Origin: Charina bottae
Taxonomy: Eukaryota; Chordata; Lepidosauria; Squamata; Charinaidae
Length of the DNA: 64,000 nucleotides
Direction of reading: 5' to 3'
Assembly: GCA_023362775.1 (NCBI GenBank)
Contig: JALMGJ010000014.1
Location: 2,440,001-2,504,000 of the forward strand
Positions 34,089 to 43,926 of the stretch are shown here, piece after piece; position 1 is the stretch's first letter, and every line of letters begins with the position of its first letter. The notes under the pieces are model-generated. The model saw nothing but the letters and a program-made list of their open reading frames with translations, had not been told where the DNA came from and searched no databases. The translations under genes were made by a program, and so were the position numbers.

Positions 34089-34598
34089 GTTAGTGTCCTG
34101 ACTTCGAGTGAAGGAACACGCTGAGACTTGGTGTAAAGGCTCTAGTGCAGTGCTTTCCAAACTCCTGCCGTTGGCAACACACCGGCGGCCGCGGCGTACA
34201 CAGCGGTGGCAGCCTCGTGTTTTGCTCTAAAACCCGGAAGTGCTGATGGCGTGCCACCACTGCTGCCGCCACCACACGCACCACCGCCGTCGCCGCTGCC
34301 GCATGCACCACCGGCAGCGACGCGCCATCAGCACTTCCGGGTTTTGTCACGACACACTAATGTGTTGCGACACACAGTTTGGAAAGCTATGCTCTAGTGT
34401 TTTATTGTTCTACTCTGCTAGACAGAATCCAGCTAAACTAAAATGAACTAATGATGCTCAGAGAAAAGGCCCAAGAAACTAGGGCGGGGCCTTCTTTAGC
34501 CTCTTGGGAGGAAGGCAAAGAGATTCAGTACTGTGCATGCATTTATCACCCTGGAGGGAGCCCCCTCCTCCTTCACCCGTTATCTCCCTGACAGTTAG
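34089..34598. mobile_element. Solo LTR, copy 2, interrupted by a hAT element
   Basis: Starts tgtcctgacttcgagtgaag at 34094 and ends ctccctgaca at 34593. A perfect 5-bp TSD, gttag, lies at 34089-34093 and 34594-34598. Removing the hAT element and one copy of its TSD leaves 248 bp, the same length as the copy at 16094-16341 and nearly identical sequence. The LTR is therefore older than the hAT insertion. No internal coding region remains. Confidence 0.9.
34148..34391. mobile_element. hAT-like MITE, family 3, nested in the LTR
   Basis: A 244-bp element with ends cagtgctttccaaact and gtttggaaagctatg. The perfect 8-bp TSD ctctagtg lies at 34140-34147 and 34392-34399. The GC-rich interior contains an inverted pair built on aacccggaagtgctgatggc, each holding an ETS-like CCGGAAGT word, around a run of CCGCCG/CACCAC trinucleotides. 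No transposase. Confidence 0.92.
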
Positions 34599-35731
34599 AA
34601 ACACATTGGATGGCAGGTATGCCAAGTTGAGATCCTCTTATGAACCGTCTCTAACTGTGTCAAGGACGCAGGAGAAAAAGAATAAGAGGAAAGGGGAGAG
34701 GCCAGCCTCTCGAGTTCCATCTGGGATGTTAGTGTTCTTTGTTCCCATCTCATGAAATTCCTACACTATATTCCACTGACCTGAAGTGACACCTTTCCTA
34801 TTCAGGGCTTGGCGTGGACTCAGGAGTACGAGAGGCTGAGTCTGGTTTGTCTCGTGAAGCAGAAGGATGACAATTGGAAGGGAAAGTGTGCATCTCCCTG
34901 TCCAAAGGTTGGGTTCGTGCCTTTTATCTCTTGCTCCACATGTTGGGTTTCTCTGAACTGGGAGTCCAATACCTTCACAAACTCAGCTTTATTTGCATGA
35001 CAGAGAAAACATGGTCCTCTCAATGTGAGTGTTTGACCTGTTCCCGGTGTCAGAAAAGTCAAAATGGTAACTGCAGCTGAGTGACTGAAGCCCATTGAAG
35101 CACGATGCATGTTAAAGAAGGGCGGGGCTTTGAACATGCAGTTGTAGCCGCCATCTTGACCCCCCCCCCCCCCCATGACCCTACATGTTCCCAACTGAAG
35201 GTGCCTGGGCATTTTTTTTACACAGAGCTGAAAAATTGAGGGTGAATCCATTACAGTCTAGCAGTATGCTGAAAAATTCATCCCGTTTTTATTCACATTT
35301 GCTTTAGAATTCAGATCTGGTTTGACAGGGCCAGGCATTAATGTCCATTTTTCATTCAGCATTTCTGCCTTCCCTCATAAAGAGCTGTGTTCTGCATGTT
35401 GTAATTTTTCCTTTTCAACATATTCTTTTCAGGAAAAATAAAAGGAAAACACCCCTTTCCTCCCACAGGTAACTTTTTATCTGATGCGAGCTGGCTAAAA
35501 TTGAGGTACTGGATGGACTTGAATAGAAAACAGGAAAATGACTAACAATCTGAATTCCATTCTATTTGTTGTGAATTCTATTCACAACAAATTTCTCAAT
35601 AGTGAATTCTACCCAGTACTGTTGTTTCCATCTCCCCCATGTTTGTATAAGTAGCCTATTTTTCATCCAACACTTTAAAAATAAAAGGGGCGGCGGTAGA
35701 GGTAAGAGTAACAAAGCTAATGTGTGCCAGT
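34599..35731. other. No recognised gene
   Basis: A poly-C run lies at 35160-35174. A 143-codon - strand frame at 34820-35251 crosses that run and resembles no known protein. A perfect hairpin is listed separately at 35564-35592. Confidence 0.4.
35564..35592. repeat. Perfect 13-bp hairpin
   Basis: atttgttgtgaat (35564-35576), a 3-nt loop tct, then attcacaacaaat (35580-35592). It is followed by another tgaattcta word. There is no T-run of a terminator type; function unknown. Confidence 0.9.
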
Positions 35732-35739
35732 CAATAGAT

Positions 35740-35935
35740 CAGAGCTTTCCAAACTTTTCCTGTTGGTGACACACACCAACGGCGGTGGCGGTGTGCAGGT
35801 GTGTCGCTGATGGCGGGCCGCTGCTACGTGCGGCGGTGGCGGCGCGCCATCAGCGCTTCCGGGTTTTCGTGCGACACACCTGCACACCGCAGGCGACACA
35901 GTACTGTGTCGTGACACACAGTTTGGAAAGCTATG
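35740..35935. mobile_element. hAT-like MITE, family 3, second copy
   Basis: A 196-bp element with ends cagagctttccaaact and gtttggaaagctatg. The perfect 8-bp TSD caatagat lies at 35732-35739 and 35936-35943. GC-rich interior with cgccatcagcgcttccgggt, the CpG-containing form of the motif in the 34148 copy. Confidence 0.92.
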
Positions 35936-35943
35936 CAATAGAT

Positions 35944-37712
35944 TTTAGCATTTATGGAACATTTTAAATGTTGATGAATAGAGGGGCACTTTTTATTAAT
36001 AAAATACCTGCGATCTCTCTCCCGGTTAGAACTATGATGGATTTGTTCCAGCTTGGCGATCTGTTCTTTCCACCTTGGATGACTGGATTTGCATGCAGCC
36101 AAGGCACACTCATTTTTTCTTTCTATTCCCCTTTTGCCTCTAGTGATAATGCTCTCAAATGAAGTCTCCCGAGGAGCTTCTGGAATCAGGCACACGCTAT
36201 CAGATGTGTACTTTGCGCCTGCTGTGTTGGCTTGAGGAAATGGAGCAGAGGACCATCTCAGGCAGGGTGGGGTGAGGAGCCCACAAGCTGTATATCCCCC
36301 ACCCTTTCCTTTGTGCCCCCTGGAACCACCTAACGTCCTGCAGCTGAAACTCCGTGTCAACCACCAAATAAGAGCAGAACCTCTTCCTGCCCATTTTTAG
36401 CATGGAACGCAATAAAAATAGGTATATTAAGCCTCCGCTTGGTTCAACATGCCCATAAAACATTTAATGACCCCTCACCAGAGGAGAAAAACAAGTCTGA
36501 GAACTCCATTTCTGCCTCTTTACATGAATCAGTCCTCTCCCCTAACAGTTCTCAGTGGGCAAAATAATGAAAGCAACAATTGTTTTCCTCTTAGAATGCT
36601 AAGCAAAGTGGGGAATATGGGGGGTTTCAGACAGAAAAACAGAAGCTTCTGCCGGGAAATCAAAACTTGGGAGAAATTGAAGGATGTATTTTGACAAAAT
36701 ATTATTTTGGGCATTTGGGAGGAGGATGTTTCCAGAGGGAGACAGGTAGGGACCCCTCTCTTGGCAGGGGGAAGCCTGCAGTTATTGCTAAGGTTTTCTT
36801 CTCCAACTCTTATTTTTTTTAACCTCCAGTCGAATCACTTTTATGCATCCCAGTTTCCTTCTCCTAAGCTATCACCGGAGGATCTTCTCAATGCCAATCA
36901 CACATTCATCTTAAGTATAAATCAAACGGATTATCTGGAACTTCTTTTGATGGATCACTTGTCCCTTGCACAAATTCCCAAACAAGGGCACCTAACTGGT
37001 ATCAGCGGGACGAAATGATTCCAATATTTCTTCTTTTGACAGCTGTGGGATGAGGACCTTGGCTTACTCATCAGCAGAACAGTGCCCTGTTTTTGAAGCA
37101 TTTGCTCCAGGAATGGTTCAGAAGGATGCAATTAACTGGCTAATAACTAACCACAGCCACCCAATTGTTTCTCCAAGGGCAAAGAAAGCTCCAAGCACAT
37201 CAACAATGGTAGTGAATACCACCTTACACAAGTTACGCATCTTTAGCAACGACAGTATCAGTTTGCAGGAGGTGAAACACGCACAGGTGAAGCACAGCAG
37301 TACACATTTGACAAGCCAGAAAGTCTTGGGTTCAGTCATTCATTTTTGAAACTTTGGGGTACATAACAAAGGCGGTCTTCTAGTTGTTCCTCCTGATCCC
37401 TCTGCTCATTCTCCTCTCTTGGAAGACATTGTTGTAGGCTACACAACCTGTCTTGCCCTCCTTAAAGGAGCCACTTGCTGCTGGTGAAATGGTAGACTGT
37501 CCTGTTGTTTCACTTAGTGAAGTAAGATTCAACCACCCGGTTACGGTCTCTGGGTTGAATGGAAGGGTGCCATCTTGACTTTAACAGTCAGAGTCAACAA
37601 TAATGAGCTAGGAAAGCCAATGCTTTGAAGTGGTATGAGGCCTGTCTTCTGTGTTTCTATATGAACTGACTTGAACAATTTATACAATTCTATAAATATA
37701 TTCACGACTCCT
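35944..37712. other. No recognised gene
   Basis: About 1.8 kb of unique-looking sequence. A 178-codon - strand frame at 35824-36360 begins in this region and ends in the hAT element, so it is not credible as a gene. The + frames at 36707-37018 and 37050-37349 resemble nothing known. Confidence 0.4.
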
Positions 37713-37720
37713 TCCAGAAC

Positions 37721-38037
37721 TAGGCTGACCATACGTCCCGTTTTGAACGGGCCAGTCCCTTTTTTAAGCATTTTTCAATCGTCCCATCGTTTTCATAAAA
37801 ATCTCAATTTTGTCCCGTTTTTCAAACCCAGCGGGAATGGCGTGGATCCGAGCCGGAGCGTGGACCGGGGGGGGGCGGGGTTTGCAGGCAGGATCCAATC
37901 GCGCGGACCGGAGAGCGGGGTTTGCAGGCGGGAGCCAATCGTGCAGACCGGGGGGGCGGGGACCCCTGTCTTTTTCATGAATACGGAATATTACGTGACC
38001 CCGTCCTGTTTTGCCATCCTGAAATATGGTCAGCCTA
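37721..38037. mobile_element. hAT-like element, family 4 (317 bp)
   Basis: Ends taggctgaccatacgtcccg and aatatggtcagccta form TIRs of about 13 bp. The perfect 8-bp TSD tccagaac lies at 37713-37720 and 38038-38045. The interior carries cgtcccgtttt words and a G-rich tandem part (37860-37960) with two gcgggg/tttgcaggc units. Non-autonomous. Confidence 0.9.
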
Positions 38038-38045
38038 TCCAGAAC

Positions 38046-38601
38046 TCAATACTCCATAAAGTCTTTATTGTGCATAAGGTGCAGTCATGATGGCGGCTTA
38101 ATTATTTTTGAACTAGTATGTATGGCATGGCTCTCCTCCACCTTGGGTGAGCGTTCACTGGCGCTCAATGCCCAGGAGAGGGTGGGCATTGGATTTCTTC
38201 TCTGAAGAGAGGCTTTCCTTTATCTTCAGCATCATTAGGCGTGCCCTTTTGGGAAGTGTGCTTAATGTGTGCATTGCAACCAGACACAGATGGCCTGACC
38301 AGGCTGGGAAGCAGACAGTGCTCTTCATTTGTGTGATGCAAAATAGTCTTTTAAGTGACTACAGTGCAATTGTCACAATGACAAAGAAGTCCAGATGTCT
38401 TTTTGAAGAACCAAAGTGGGGCTGGCAGTGGGGGATGGAATAGGGAATTCAGACAAAAGCTTTTGTTGCATTGCTCCCACTGTTGGGTGGGAATGCCGTG
38501 AATGTTTCCCACAGAGCCCTTTCTATTGTCCACCAACCCTACCCCCAACTTTACATTTGGGTTACTCTTGGAGGAATCTTATATTTGTTTCTTTTTCAAC
38601 A
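38046..38601. other. No recognised feature
   Basis: Unique-looking sequence. Confidence 0.4.
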
Positions 38602-38609
38602 GTCTAAGC

Positions 38610-38902
38610 CAGCCTTTCTCAACTTTCTGACCCTGGAGGAACCCTTGAAATATTTTCCAGGCCTCGGGGAACCCCTGCACATTCAGGCTCAAATATAGGC
38701 CAGAAGTTCCAAAATTATTATATTCCTTTCTTGGGTAGGCCTGTCTAGATGCATAAACAGGGTTCTTTAATGAAAAATAAAGAATGAAACTTACCTCTCT
38801 AATGTGAAGTTGCCCGAATTCGAAATATTTTTTTAAATAAATCGTGATCTCCTAGGTGATCTCCCTAGTGACCTCTTGCGGAACCCTGGTTGAGAAACCC
38901 TG
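38610..38902. mobile_element. hAT-like element, family 5 (293 bp)
   Basis: Left end cagcctttctcaactttctg and right end ggttgagaaaccctg are imperfect TIRs. The 8-bp TSD is gtctaagc (38602-38609) and gtctaatg (38903-38910), 6 of 8 matching. No coding capacity. Confidence 0.8.
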
Positions 38903-38912
38903 GTCTAATGGA

Positions 38913-38952
<40 letters not shown>
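38913..38952. repeat. (ATT)n microsatellite
   Basis: About 13 ATT units starting 3 bp after the hAT TSD. Confidence 0.95.
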
Positions 38953-38955
<3 letters not shown>

Positions 38956-39028
38956 CTGCCCCCACCACCACCAAGGAGATTTCCCAGTTGTATCCCACTC
39001 CTTCAGACACATTATGCGAAGACCCAGC

Positions 39029-39230
39029 TTTCTACAGAAGGCTCTAAATGCTGGGAAAGGTGGAAGGAAAGAGAAGAGAAGAAGAGGACGACCAGCAGCA
39101 AGGGGGATGGACCCAGTTACAGTGGCGATGGGTGCATGTTGGAAGGCCTGAAGGACCAGATTAGGGATGGAACCTCCTGGAGAAAATCTATCCATGCAGT
39201 CACTAAAAGTTGCAATGACGTAATGGCCCA
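39029..39230 (+). mobile_element. RTE-like LINE 3' end, copy 2
   Basis: gctgggaaaggtggaaggaa, cagttacagtggcgatgggt and gaaggcctgaaggaccagat are shared in the same order with 50527-50735 and, in reverse, with 3322-3690. Translation gives GKVEGKREEKKRT-like residues comparable to the GKVEGKRKRGRP phrase of BovB-type ORF ends. It runs into an ATCA tail. Confidence 0.7.
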
Positions 39231-39231
39231 T

Positions 39232-39259
39232 AATCAATCAATCAATCAATCAATCAATC
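39232..39259. repeat. (ATCA)n microsatellite at the LINE tail
   Basis: About 7 units; probably the expanded 3' tail of the LINE copy. Confidence 0.9.
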
Positions 39260-39274
39260 CCAGTCATTCAAATT

Positions 39275-39470
39275 GGCCTTGACCCGGTGACTTCATGGAG
39301 GCCTCCATGTAGTTTTCTTGGCAATAGTGTGAAAGCAGTTTGCCATTCCCTTCTATCAGAATCACTGTTAACTTCCCAGATTTGCCCAGAATCCTGGGTT
39401 CCCTGATACCTTCCCAGTGTAGCTTGACACTGCTTTGTTAGGTCTGGCCACTTTCTGCTATACTTTTCAT
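39275..39470 (-). mobile_element. 5S-rRNA-derived SINE tail region, antisense, copy 3
   Basis: gtagttttcttggcaatagt and gcagtttgccattcccttct are the reverse complement of the tail seen at 19525-19740. The 5S part is degraded (cttcccagtgtagcttgaca, ctttgttaggtctggcc). Confidence 0.6.
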
Positions 39471-40440
39471 CCTGCACCTTTTTTTAAAAAAATACAAAGA
39501 GCTGCAAAGGAGAGCCCAACCTGATAAAAGATAGGTCAGGAATGCAAAACACATCCAAACCCAGGCTATTAAAGGTCTCAAATTCCATTTGAGTTTCAAG
39601 TCCCAGGTAGCAGGTGTAGCAAATGCCCAAGGCAACTAGTTGCCCACCAAATCCAGGTCAACCAGGTGAATTAGATAATGCTAGGCTACCTGGACAATTG
39701 TCTGACCCACACAACAGGCATCTTCCTGTGCTTCTGCAGATCGGAATTAATGAATCTTTCCATCTGACTTCCTTCAAGAGCAATCTTCCTGCCAAAGTTA
39801 GGAGTTCTGAGGTTCATTCAAGTAGGCAGCAATACATTGCAATCACTTCAGCCCCCTGTTAAAAGGAGTTATGTTTTCCAGCTGGTGAAAATGGGGTTTT
39901 CATCCAGATGCCTCTTGGGTTTTCTGAACATTTTGTTGACGCTATCAAGCTGTCAGGAACCTGTCAACCAAGATGGACAAATCGGCAAATGATGGCAGGC
40001 TCCCTTTTGTCTCATTTTCTGATTGAATGTTGTGGTTTGCATACAAACGGGTTGTGAGGCAAAAACTTTCTGCTATGTTCAGTCCATGTTCTCCCACTTG
40101 TAGGACAAGCAGCTTGGTGCTCCATCCTTCTTAAACATCCCACACCTTGGAGAGACTCAGCTCTGCAAATTCATCTATGACATGATTTTTCAGTGTTGTA
40201 GTACATTCTCTTTCACACTGTTGTGATGAGAGGTGAAGCGATTAGGTGATAACATGCATGTGGAAGTAGGCCTCTTTCTGCTGATCAAGCAGATCATTAG
40301 TAGGACTTTCAAGCTAATGTTTTCCTATGCAGTTTTGTTGGGCAAGGATGCACGATCAACCCTTGGCTTCATTTTATAACTTCAGATTATAAATCTGCAT
40401 GATAAAAGTCAACTGGTCACTGTTCAATAAAAGATGAAGT
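39471..40440. other. No recognised feature
   Basis: About 1 kb of unique-looking sequence. Confidence 0.4.
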
Positions 40441-40444
40441 CTTC

Positions 40445-40655
40445 TTCAAGAGCTCAACTGCTGGTGACTTTGTGGATATGGTGATATTGTTTTCTTGGCA
40501 ATGGTGCAAAAGTGGTTTGCCAAGGATCTTTCTTCCAGGATCTTTTTCAACTTCTTATTTAGCCTGCATCTCTGAGATGCCCTAGCCATCTTCCGTCCTG
40601 ACAGGCCTCACTTTGTTTAGCTTCTGAGCCCAGAGAAGTTTGACCAATGCTGCTG
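40445..40655 (-). mobile_element. 5S-rRNA-derived SINE, antisense, copy 4
   Basis: ttttcttggcaatggtgcaa and gtggtttgccaagg mirror the tail; ttgtttagcttctgagccca mirrors the 5S C-box region. Confidence 0.6.
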
Positions 40656-40774
40656 CCGGCTGAGTCATAACAAAAGCCAGTTCCTAAAATAGCTGAGCAG
40701 ATAGGAAAGAATTGATGTCAAGAAAATGCCTTTTGAGAAGTCTGTAGCTTGAATCATGTCAACTGGATTTCTAT

Positions 40775-40830
40775 TTTCTCAGTGGAAACTTTTCGCTCCT
40801 TATCCAAGGAGCTTCTTCAGTCTGAGCAAA
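40775..40830 (-). ncRNA. Hammerhead-like motif, PLE-A, left arm
   Basis: On the - strand: tttgctcag, then CTGAAGA (complement of 40813-40819), a perfect 7-bp stem II (gctcctt with aaggagc, ggat loop), GAAA, then A-GTT where the family has C-GTT, and ctgagaaa for stem I. The C-to-A change at 15.2 weakens the tiny stem III. Confidence 0.7.
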
Positions 40831-41053
40831 GTTGGTAAGGGAATCCTAAATATGTTTCTAGGTAGCTGTGTGACCTTACACCTGGGGCTAGGTCATGGTT
40901 ATATTGAGATGTTATTTTAAGTCCTTTTATCATCTAAAGGAGGATAAATAATGATAAAAGGACTTAAAATAACATCTCAATATAACCATGACCTAGCCCC
41001 AGGTGTAAGGTCACACAGCTACCTAGAAACATATTTAGGATTCCCTTACTAAC

Positions 41054-41109
41054 TTTGCTCAGACTGAAGAAGCTCCTTGGATAAGGAGCGAAACATTTCC
41101 ACTGAGAAA
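41054..41109 (+). ncRNA. Hammerhead-like motif, PLE-A, right arm
   Basis: tttgctcag (41054-41062), CTGAAGA (41064-41070), perfect stem II, GAAA (41090-41093), C-ATT, ctgagaaa (41102-41109). The cleavage triplet reads AUU here instead of the family GUU. Confidence 0.7.
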
Positions 41110-41389
41110 ATAGAAATCCAGTTGACATGATTCAAGCTACAGACAATTCCACCTGGATGACTGAGAACCTTCATAGCCTTTTGAGAAGGTTGACTTCTGT
41201 CCCTGAGGAGAGTCCCTCTATTGTTCTGATGGGAAAAGTCCTTTGAATTTAATTCTCCAGTAAGCTTCATATAGAAGAAAGCAGTCTTTCTGAAAACCCC
41301 AATATACTATCATATATTGAGCTAGCGACCCAGGTAGACCTCAGCTAGTGATCCAGGTCTTCTTAACACTTTGAACTTAGACACTAAGG

Positions 41390-41530
41390 TTCTGATAGAT
41401 GCCACAGTGATGTCATGCACATGATGGTGTCACTGTGCAAATGATGCAATTTGCAAAAGCTGCCCTGACTGTATAATGTGGGTCATTTGTGCAGTGACAT
41501 CATGAAGCACATGACATCACTTGCCACCCC
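41390..41530. repeat. TGACATCA-rich repeat, copy 2
   Basis: Dense in gatgtca, catgatg and tgcaaatgatg words with inverted pairs; ends catgacatcacttgcc like 7840-7945. Confidence 0.4.
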
Positions 41531-41534
41531 ATGC

Positions 41535-42300
41535 CACTCCTCAGGTGCCCACACTTAGCCACAGTCTTGCCCCCTTTTCCCCAATTTTGTGAACTTAGGG
41601 GTTTCTTTGAAACTCAAAATCAGTATATGACACTTCCCGAAGCCTCCTGCCTATTTCAGAGCTTAATTGTGACGTTTTGTAATTTTAATCACACCAACCC
41701 AAATTACCATTTTGTTCTGAAGTTTGGCAGTGGAATGCCTGAGGGCTTGAGTAGATGAAAAAATGGGTTTCCCTGTTGCCACAAACTATGAATTGCCCAC
41801 CCTGGAGTTACTGCATCATCTAATTGTCCATGACTGCGATGCATACATTTAAGCTCGCTGTCAACTGAAATGGTTCTTAAGCTCTGAAGCCCTCCGCCCC
41901 CTTTAATAGTTATGATCTCGGATATCTCTAGCAGCAATAAGTGTTGCATTCTCTTTTCCTTCTGAATGGATGTCCTGAGCCCAGCTCAGATCCAAAGGAC
42001 CGTGCAAGCTGAATTTCACTTTGAGGAGGCTTTCCTTGACAAAAAAAACCCTGCAGTCCTTCTAATGCTCTTTTTATTTTTATTTCCCCCCACTCCAGGC
42101 ACTTTGAGTTAATTAAAGTCTTCCATCAATTTATACTGAAGCTTCTTCTCTCCCCCTCTTCCCTCTTACTTCCTGAAAAACCCTTAATTTCCATCTGAAA
42201 AACCCTTAACATAACTTTACCCCAAGGATGATACTTGGATGCTGTATTTTTCTAAAAATGCACTAGTGAGCTGTAATTTGGGGCATGTGCATTTTATTTA
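41535..42300. other. No recognised feature
   Basis: Unique-looking sequence. aaaaacccttaa occurs twice at about 42175 and 42196. Confidence 0.4.
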
Positions 42301-42303
42301 TTT

Positions 42304-42327
42304 ATGCATGCATGCATGCATGCATGC
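42304..42327. repeat. (GCAT)n microsatellite
   Basis: Six tandem ATGC units. Confidence 0.9.
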
Positions 42328-42399
42328 CTTGCCAAACTTCCAGATTCTGCAGCATTCCATCAGGAGATTGCAGATACAGGAGTAATTTAATGATGTTGT

Positions 42400-42492
42400 T
42401 GTGGCTGAGAACCGCCCAGAGTCCCTCCTTGAGGGGGAGATGGGTGGTCATAGAAATTTAATAAAGAAATAAAAATAAATAAATAAATAACA
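42400..42492 (+). mobile_element. L2-type LINE 3' end
   Basis: gagaaccgcccagagtccct ... gggggagatgggtggtcata forms the characteristic 3' hairpin, followed by an AAATA-type tail. Confidence 0.7.
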
Positions 42493-42494
42493 AA

Positions 42495-43348
42495 CCCACC
42501 ATTTTCTGCTATAAGTGGCATGGGATCAGTCCTTCAGGAACAATGCAGAAAGATTGGAGTCTACCACAAACTCCTTCCTTTGAGCTGTTTAGCAAAGCAA
42601 GCACCAAGGCTTCCCCCTTCCCCACGTCGTCTCTCCCTCTCTAAACTAAGGTAGTGCTGTTGTAAACTAGGATTGGTGGGATCCATATTACCTGCAAGTG
42701 TCAGAAAGCAGTGAGGCATGTGCTGAGCGATAGGAAGAGAGGGAAGTTCTTAACCGATACTCCACCAAAGCCTGACCTTCAGCAGTTTCTCCTACTGCCA
42801 TGGAGGCTTCTACCTCAAGCTTAGGGTGATCATAAGTCAAATCTTTCTGCTAACATCTGCTAGCAGTTTCTCAAAAGTTTTCTTCTCTTGCTCACACATA
42901 CACACACAGACACTTTTCTTCTCAGCATGTTCCCTTCCACAGGGTGATACCTGTTTCGCGCACAGTGGAGAATCACAGGTACTCCAGGAAAATCCAGATA
43001 CTCTGAAAAAACAACCAGAAAGAAAAATTGGGGTGATCATGGGAGATAACTGAAAAGCACAAAATATTTAATGCTGGCTCTTCTGTTTCAGGATGAGGCT
43101 TCAGAATCCAAAACACTCGTAAAATGACAGAGATTTCCGTGGTTCTTGCTTTTACTTGTTTGGCAAGCAAGCTAAGCCAAAATAATTCATCTGGGTTACA
43201 AAAGGCACAGTTTAGAAATTGACCGTTCCCGGACTGTGTAATTGTCCCTCCCCGCTAAGAATGCTGACCACCTTAAATGTTTTTTTTAAGAATGTCTCTT
43301 TTTTGGTTTTAGTTATTGTGTTATGGATGGCTTTATTTAATCTTAGGT
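42495..43348. other. No recognised feature
   Basis: Unique-looking sequence with a short CA run at 42896-42909. Confidence 0.4.
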
Positions 43349-43703
43349 ATGATGAAAGGGGCGTGGTGGCTCAGCGGGTAAGACGCCAGGCTTGTCAATC
43401 GGAAGGTTGCAAGTTTGGAGGTTCGAATCCCTAGCCCCGCGTGACGGAGTGAGCTCCCACACTCGCCCCAGCTCTTGCCAACCTAGCAATTCGAAAGCAT
43501 GCAAATGCAAGTAGATGAATAGGTACCACTTCGGTGGGTAGGTAACAGCATTCCGCATGCGTCATGCCGGCTACATGACCTTGGAAGCGTCTTCGGACAA
43601 CGCTGGCTCCGTTTGGCTAACAAACGGAGATGAGCACCGGCCCCTAGAGTCAGACACGACTGCACAAATGTGCGGGGGGGAACCTTTACCTTTCATGATG
43701 AAA
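43349..43703 (+). mobile_element. tRNA-derived SINE, copy 3, with 9-bp TSD
   Basis: Body at 43358-43694. A box tggctcagcgg, B box ggttcgaatcc, RTE-like 3' segment, tail aacctttacctttc. The TSD atgatgaaa lies at 43349-43357 and 43695-43703. Confidence 0.92.
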
Positions 43704-43776
43704 TGGCCCTATGGCTAATCAATAAAGTACTTGGCTGTTGTGGGTCTTCCGGGCTGTGTGGCCGTGTTCTGGAAGT

Positions 43777-43836
43777 TGTGGTTCCTAACGTTTCGCCAGC
43801 ACCTGTGGCCAGCATCTTCAGAGGGCAGGAGCACAG
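43777..43836 (-). ncRNA. Hammerhead-like motif, PLE-B, left arm
   Basis: On the - strand: CTGAAGA (complement of 43815-43821), stem II gctgg with ctggc (two wobble pairs), GAAA (complement of 43791-43794), C-GTT, then aggaacc. Stem I: cct upstream pairs with agg after the GUU triplet, with an outer tgtg/caca pairing across an internal loop. Confidence 0.65.
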
Positions 43837-43864
43837 ATAGAAGCAAAATCGATTTTGCTTCTAT

Positions 43865-43926
43865 CTGTGCTCCTGCCCTCTGAAGATGCTGGCCACAGAT
43901 GCTGGCGAAACGTTAGGAACCACAAC
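43865..43926 (+). ncRNA. Hammerhead-like motif, PLE-B, right arm
   Basis: CTGAAGA at 43880-43886, stem II with two wobble pairs, GAAA at 43907-43910, C-GUU at 43911-43914, then agg pairing with the cct just before CTGAAGA. AACGTT is self-complementary, fitting a dimeric stem III. Confidence 0.68.

Larger units (their letters stand above)
40728..41188. mobile_element. PLE-A inverted dimer, palindrome 4 (435 bp), with 13-bp TSD
   Basis: The insert is 40741-41175. The antisense left arm (40741 to about 40946) begins tctgtagcttgaatc (short terminus); the sense right arm (about 40951-41175) ends gactgagaaccttcata (long terminus, 32 nt longer). The arms are nearly identical inverted repeats of about 200 bp around a centre of a few bases at 40947-40950, and each holds a complete hammerhead-like core. 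The perfect 13-bp TSD gccttttgagaag lies at 40728-40740 and 41176-41188, so the whole palindrome entered as one unit. Confidence 0.95.

Noticed and set aside
34820..35251. 143-codon - frame
   Set aside because: It depends on reading through a poly-C run and has no recognised domain.
35824..36360. 178-codon open frame on the - strand
   Set aside because: It ends inside a hAT MITE and shows no recognisable domain.
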